From assembly GCA_025459175.1 (NCBI GenBank), contig JALORC010000016.1, positions 1 to 64,000 on the forward strand: a DNA stretch of 64,000 nucleotides, read 5' to 3'. The notes beneath the pieces were generated by a model, which was given only the letters and a program-made list of their open reading frames with translations, searched no databases and was not told the DNA's origin. The position numbers were made by a program, and so were the translations under genes. This document shows positions 62,155 to 64,000 of this stretch, piece after piece. Source of the DNA: Planctomycetota bacterium (GTDB lineage: Bacteria > Planctomycetota > UBA1135 > UBA2386). How positions within the stretch are numbered: position 1 is the first letter of the stretch; every line of letters starts with the position of its first letter.

Positions 62155-62272
62155 GCGGCTCACCGGCCGCCACCCGGCCGTGCGAACGGATTTGACGAGC
62201 AGCGGAGGGCTCCTTCCGCGGGCGCCGTTCCGAGGTAATCTTCCCCGGCCCGCCTGCCCGTCTCCCACCACC

Positions 62273-64000
62273 ATGCTGCACAGGCTTCCGTCGTTCGTCT
62301 CCATCCTCGGCCTCGCCGTGGCCGTGGCCGCCCAGGAGGCCGCCACCACCGCGGCCTCGGGCCTCGACTACCAGACCGCCAACCGCCTCGCGCAAGCGCC
62401 CCGCTGGCTCGCGATGAAGAGCGGTGCGTTCGACACCACCGGCGCCATGCCGGCGCTGCCAGCCGAACTGCGGGCGGCGCCCGACGACGGCGTCGCGTAC
62501 CGCATCGTCCAGCTCGCCGGTCCGGTCACCGAGGCGGACAAGGCGGCGCTGGTGGCGCTCGGCCTCGAACTGTTCGACTACGTGCCGAACCACGCGTTCG
62601 TCGTGCGCGGCACCGCGGCCCAGGTCGCGCGCGGCCTCGCCGCCGGTGCGCTGGTGTGGACCGAGCCACTGCACCCGGCCTGGCGGATCGAGCCCGAGCT
62701 GCTGCAAGTCACCGCGGAGGCGCGGGTGACCGTGCTCGGTTTCGCAGGCATCGATCCGGCGACGTTGCAGGCGCAGGCCACAGCCGCCGGCGCGACCTTG
62801 CTGCAGACCGACGAGCAGGTCGGCCGCTGGTCGTTGCTGGTCACCGCGACCCCGGCGGTGATCCGCGCGCTGGCGCGTTGCCGCGACGTGCAGTGGGTCG
62901 AGCCCGAGAGCGTCGTCACCGAGCGCAACGACACCATGACCTGGTCGGTGCAGACCGGCGTCAGCGGCAGCCGCCGCCTGTGGACGCTGGGCCTGCGCGG
63001 TGAAGGGCAGGTGATCGGCCACCAGGACAGCGCGATCTCGACCACCTCGTGCTACTTCCTCGATCCGGCCAACGCGGTCGGCCCGAGCCACCGCAAGCTG
63101 GTCTTCCGCTCCGGCACCGGCACCGGCAGTTCGCACGGCACGCACACCGCCGGCACCGTGGCCGGCGACTCGCAGCCGATCAACGGTTCGACCGCCAACC
63201 GCGGCCTCGCCTACGCGGCGAAGATCGCGCACAGCTCCGACTACAGCGCCTCGGTGTGGGCTGCGCGCGCCAACACACACCGCGCCAACGGCGCGCGGCT
63301 CTACACCAACTCGTGGGGCAATGACGGCACCACGGCCTACAACACGCACTGCAACGCGATCGACGCGTTCAGCTGGACCAACGAGGACGACCTGGTCCTG
63401 TTCGCCGAGACCAACACCTCGACGCTGAAGAACCCGGAGAACGCGAAGAACCTGGTCGCCGTCGGCAATGCGCTGAACGGCGCCAGCTACAACAACAAGG
63501 GTGGTGGTGGCGTCGGTCCGACCAGCGACGGGCGCCGCAAGCCCGACCTGTTCGCACCCGGCACCTCGATCGTGTCCGCCAGCACCGCCAGCTGCGGCAC
63601 CGCGTCGTTGACCGGGACCAGCATGGCCTGCCCGGCGGCGACCGCGGCGTCGGCGCTGATCCGGCAGTACTTCGTCGACGGCTTCTACCCGTCCGGCGTC
63701 GCCAATCCGGCGGACTCGCTGGTGCCGACCGGCGCCTTGATCAAGGCCGTGCTGGTCAACACCAGCCAGGACATGACCGGCGTCGCCGGCTACCCGAACG
63801 ACACCGAGGGCTGGGGCCGCATCGTGCTCGACGAGTCGCTGCACTTCACCGGCGACAGCGGCCGGCTGTGGGTCGCCGACGTGCGGCGCGCGCAGGGCCT
63901 GACGACCGGCACCTCGCGGACCTACTCGATCGACGTGCTCGATGCGGCGCGGCCGCTCGAGGTGACGCTCGCGTTCACCGACTTCGCCGGCACCGTCAAC
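62273..64000 (+). CDS. Secreted subtilisin-family (S8) serine protease, cut at window end
   Basis: 576 codons are present and the frame continues past the right edge. The ATG at 62273 begins a signal peptide (SFVSILGLAVAVAAQ). Residues about 60-215 are a propeptide-like region with an I9/FlgN-type pattern (VAYRIVQLAGPVTEADKAAL). The catalytic triad is D252 (QVIGHQDSAIS), H288 (GTGSSHGTHTAGT) and S450 (LTGTSMACPAA). The layout with a large insert and a following beta domain (GRLWVADVRRAQGL, EVTLAFTDFAGTV) resembles the KP-43/kexin-like S8A subgroup. The enzyme is expected outside the cell as a peptidase. The rest of the C-terminal domain is outside the window. Confidence 0.92.
   Translation, partial: MLHRLPSFVSILGLAVAVAAQEAATTAASGLDYQTANRLAQAPRWLAMKSGAFDTTGAMPALPAELRAAPDDGVAYRIVQLAGPVTEADKAALVALGLELFDYVPNHAFVVRGTAAQVARGLAAGALVWTEPLHPAWRIEPELLQVTAEARVTVLGFAGIDPATLQAQATAAGATLLQTDEQVGRWSLLVTATPAVIRALARCRDVQWVEPESVVTERNDTMTWSVQTGVSGSRRLWTLGLRGEGQVIGHQDSAISTTSCYFLDPANAVGPSHRKLVFRSGTGTGSSHGTHTAGTVAGDSQPINGSTANRGLAYAAKIAHSSDYSASVWAARANTHRANGARLYTNSWGNDGTTAYNTHCNAIDAFSWTNEDDLVLFAETNTSTLKNPENAKNLVAVGNALNGASYNNKGGGGVGPTSDGRRKPDLFAPGTSIVSASTASCGTASLTGTSMACPAATAASALIRQYFVDGFYPSGVANPADSLVPTGALIKAVLVNTSQDMTGVAGYPNDTEGWGRIVLDESLHFTGDSGRLWVADVRRAQGLTTGTSRTYSIDVLDAARPLEVTLAFTDFAGTVN

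Overview
The window is GC-rich and densely packed. It looks like a chromosomal segment of a Planctomycetota bacterium (an inference from gene content, not from a marker gene). The reasons are large membrane-anchored Ser/Thr kinases translationally coupled to an ECF sigma factor, formylglycine-enzyme-like (SUMF1) domains on secreted proteins and kinases, twin-arginine Gfo/Idh/MocA and TIM-barrel proteins, and many secreted proteins with lectin, IPT/TIG, beta-helix or carboxypeptidase-regulatory domains. No rRNA, tRNA, CRISPR array or insertion sequence was recognised. Many long ORFs on the opposite strand are high-GC shadows and were left out.

Layout. 0-10.7 kb: a cut-off lipoprotein, a secreted L-type lectin, nitroreductase, HtpG, a TPR membrane protein, an M3-type oligopeptidase, a small lipoprotein, a response regulator fused to a CheX-like phosphatase domain, and Xaa-Pro aminopeptidase. 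10.8-15.9 kb: an exopolysaccharide locus (initiating phosphoglycosyltransferase, Wzy-like polymerase/ligase, Wza-like export lipoprotein, GT4 glycosyltransferase). 15.9-21.4 kb: an accessory stretch with a PIN/Phd toxin-antitoxin pair, a monooxygenase-OYE fusion of the anthraniloyl-CoA type, and a coupled AAA ATPase plus TOPRIM/DUF4276-like pair whose leader holds two hairpins with the same loop sequence. This pair is the best defence-like candidate. 21.4-24.3 kb: an MscS channel with a cyclic-nucleotide-binding domain, an M48 protease and an SH3-like secreted protein.

24.3-33 kb: a signalling block read leftward, consisting of a CHASE2 class III nucleotide cyclase, then kinase-SUMF1, ECF sigma and kinase-TPR, the last three joined by 4-base ATGA overlaps. 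The two kinases share their N-terminal helical module and kinase domain and differ in the extracytoplasmic part. 34.3-47.9 kb: a leftward nine-gene run with three glycosyltransferases, an ABC exporter, two phosphotransferase-fold kinases, an alginate-export-like outer-membrane barrel, a beta-helix lipoprotein and a secreted carboxypeptidase-regulatory protein. Most junctions overlap or nearly touch, so this is probably one glycan synthesis and export system, and I do not recognise it as a described pathway.

48-64 kb: a beta-propeller-like secreted protein with a di-haem peroxidase, an M1 peptidase, a Tat-exported TIM barrel, a multi-PAS sensor with a Cys-containing C-terminus, an ankyrin protein, a ChrA-hflC-hflK coupled cluster, a SUMF1 lipoprotein with a Tat Gfo/Idh/MocA oxidoreductase, and a subtilisin-family protease cut by the right edge. 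Several start codons were moved downstream of the longest reading frame, or set to GTG/TTG, using signal peptides, overlaps and ribosome-binding sites.
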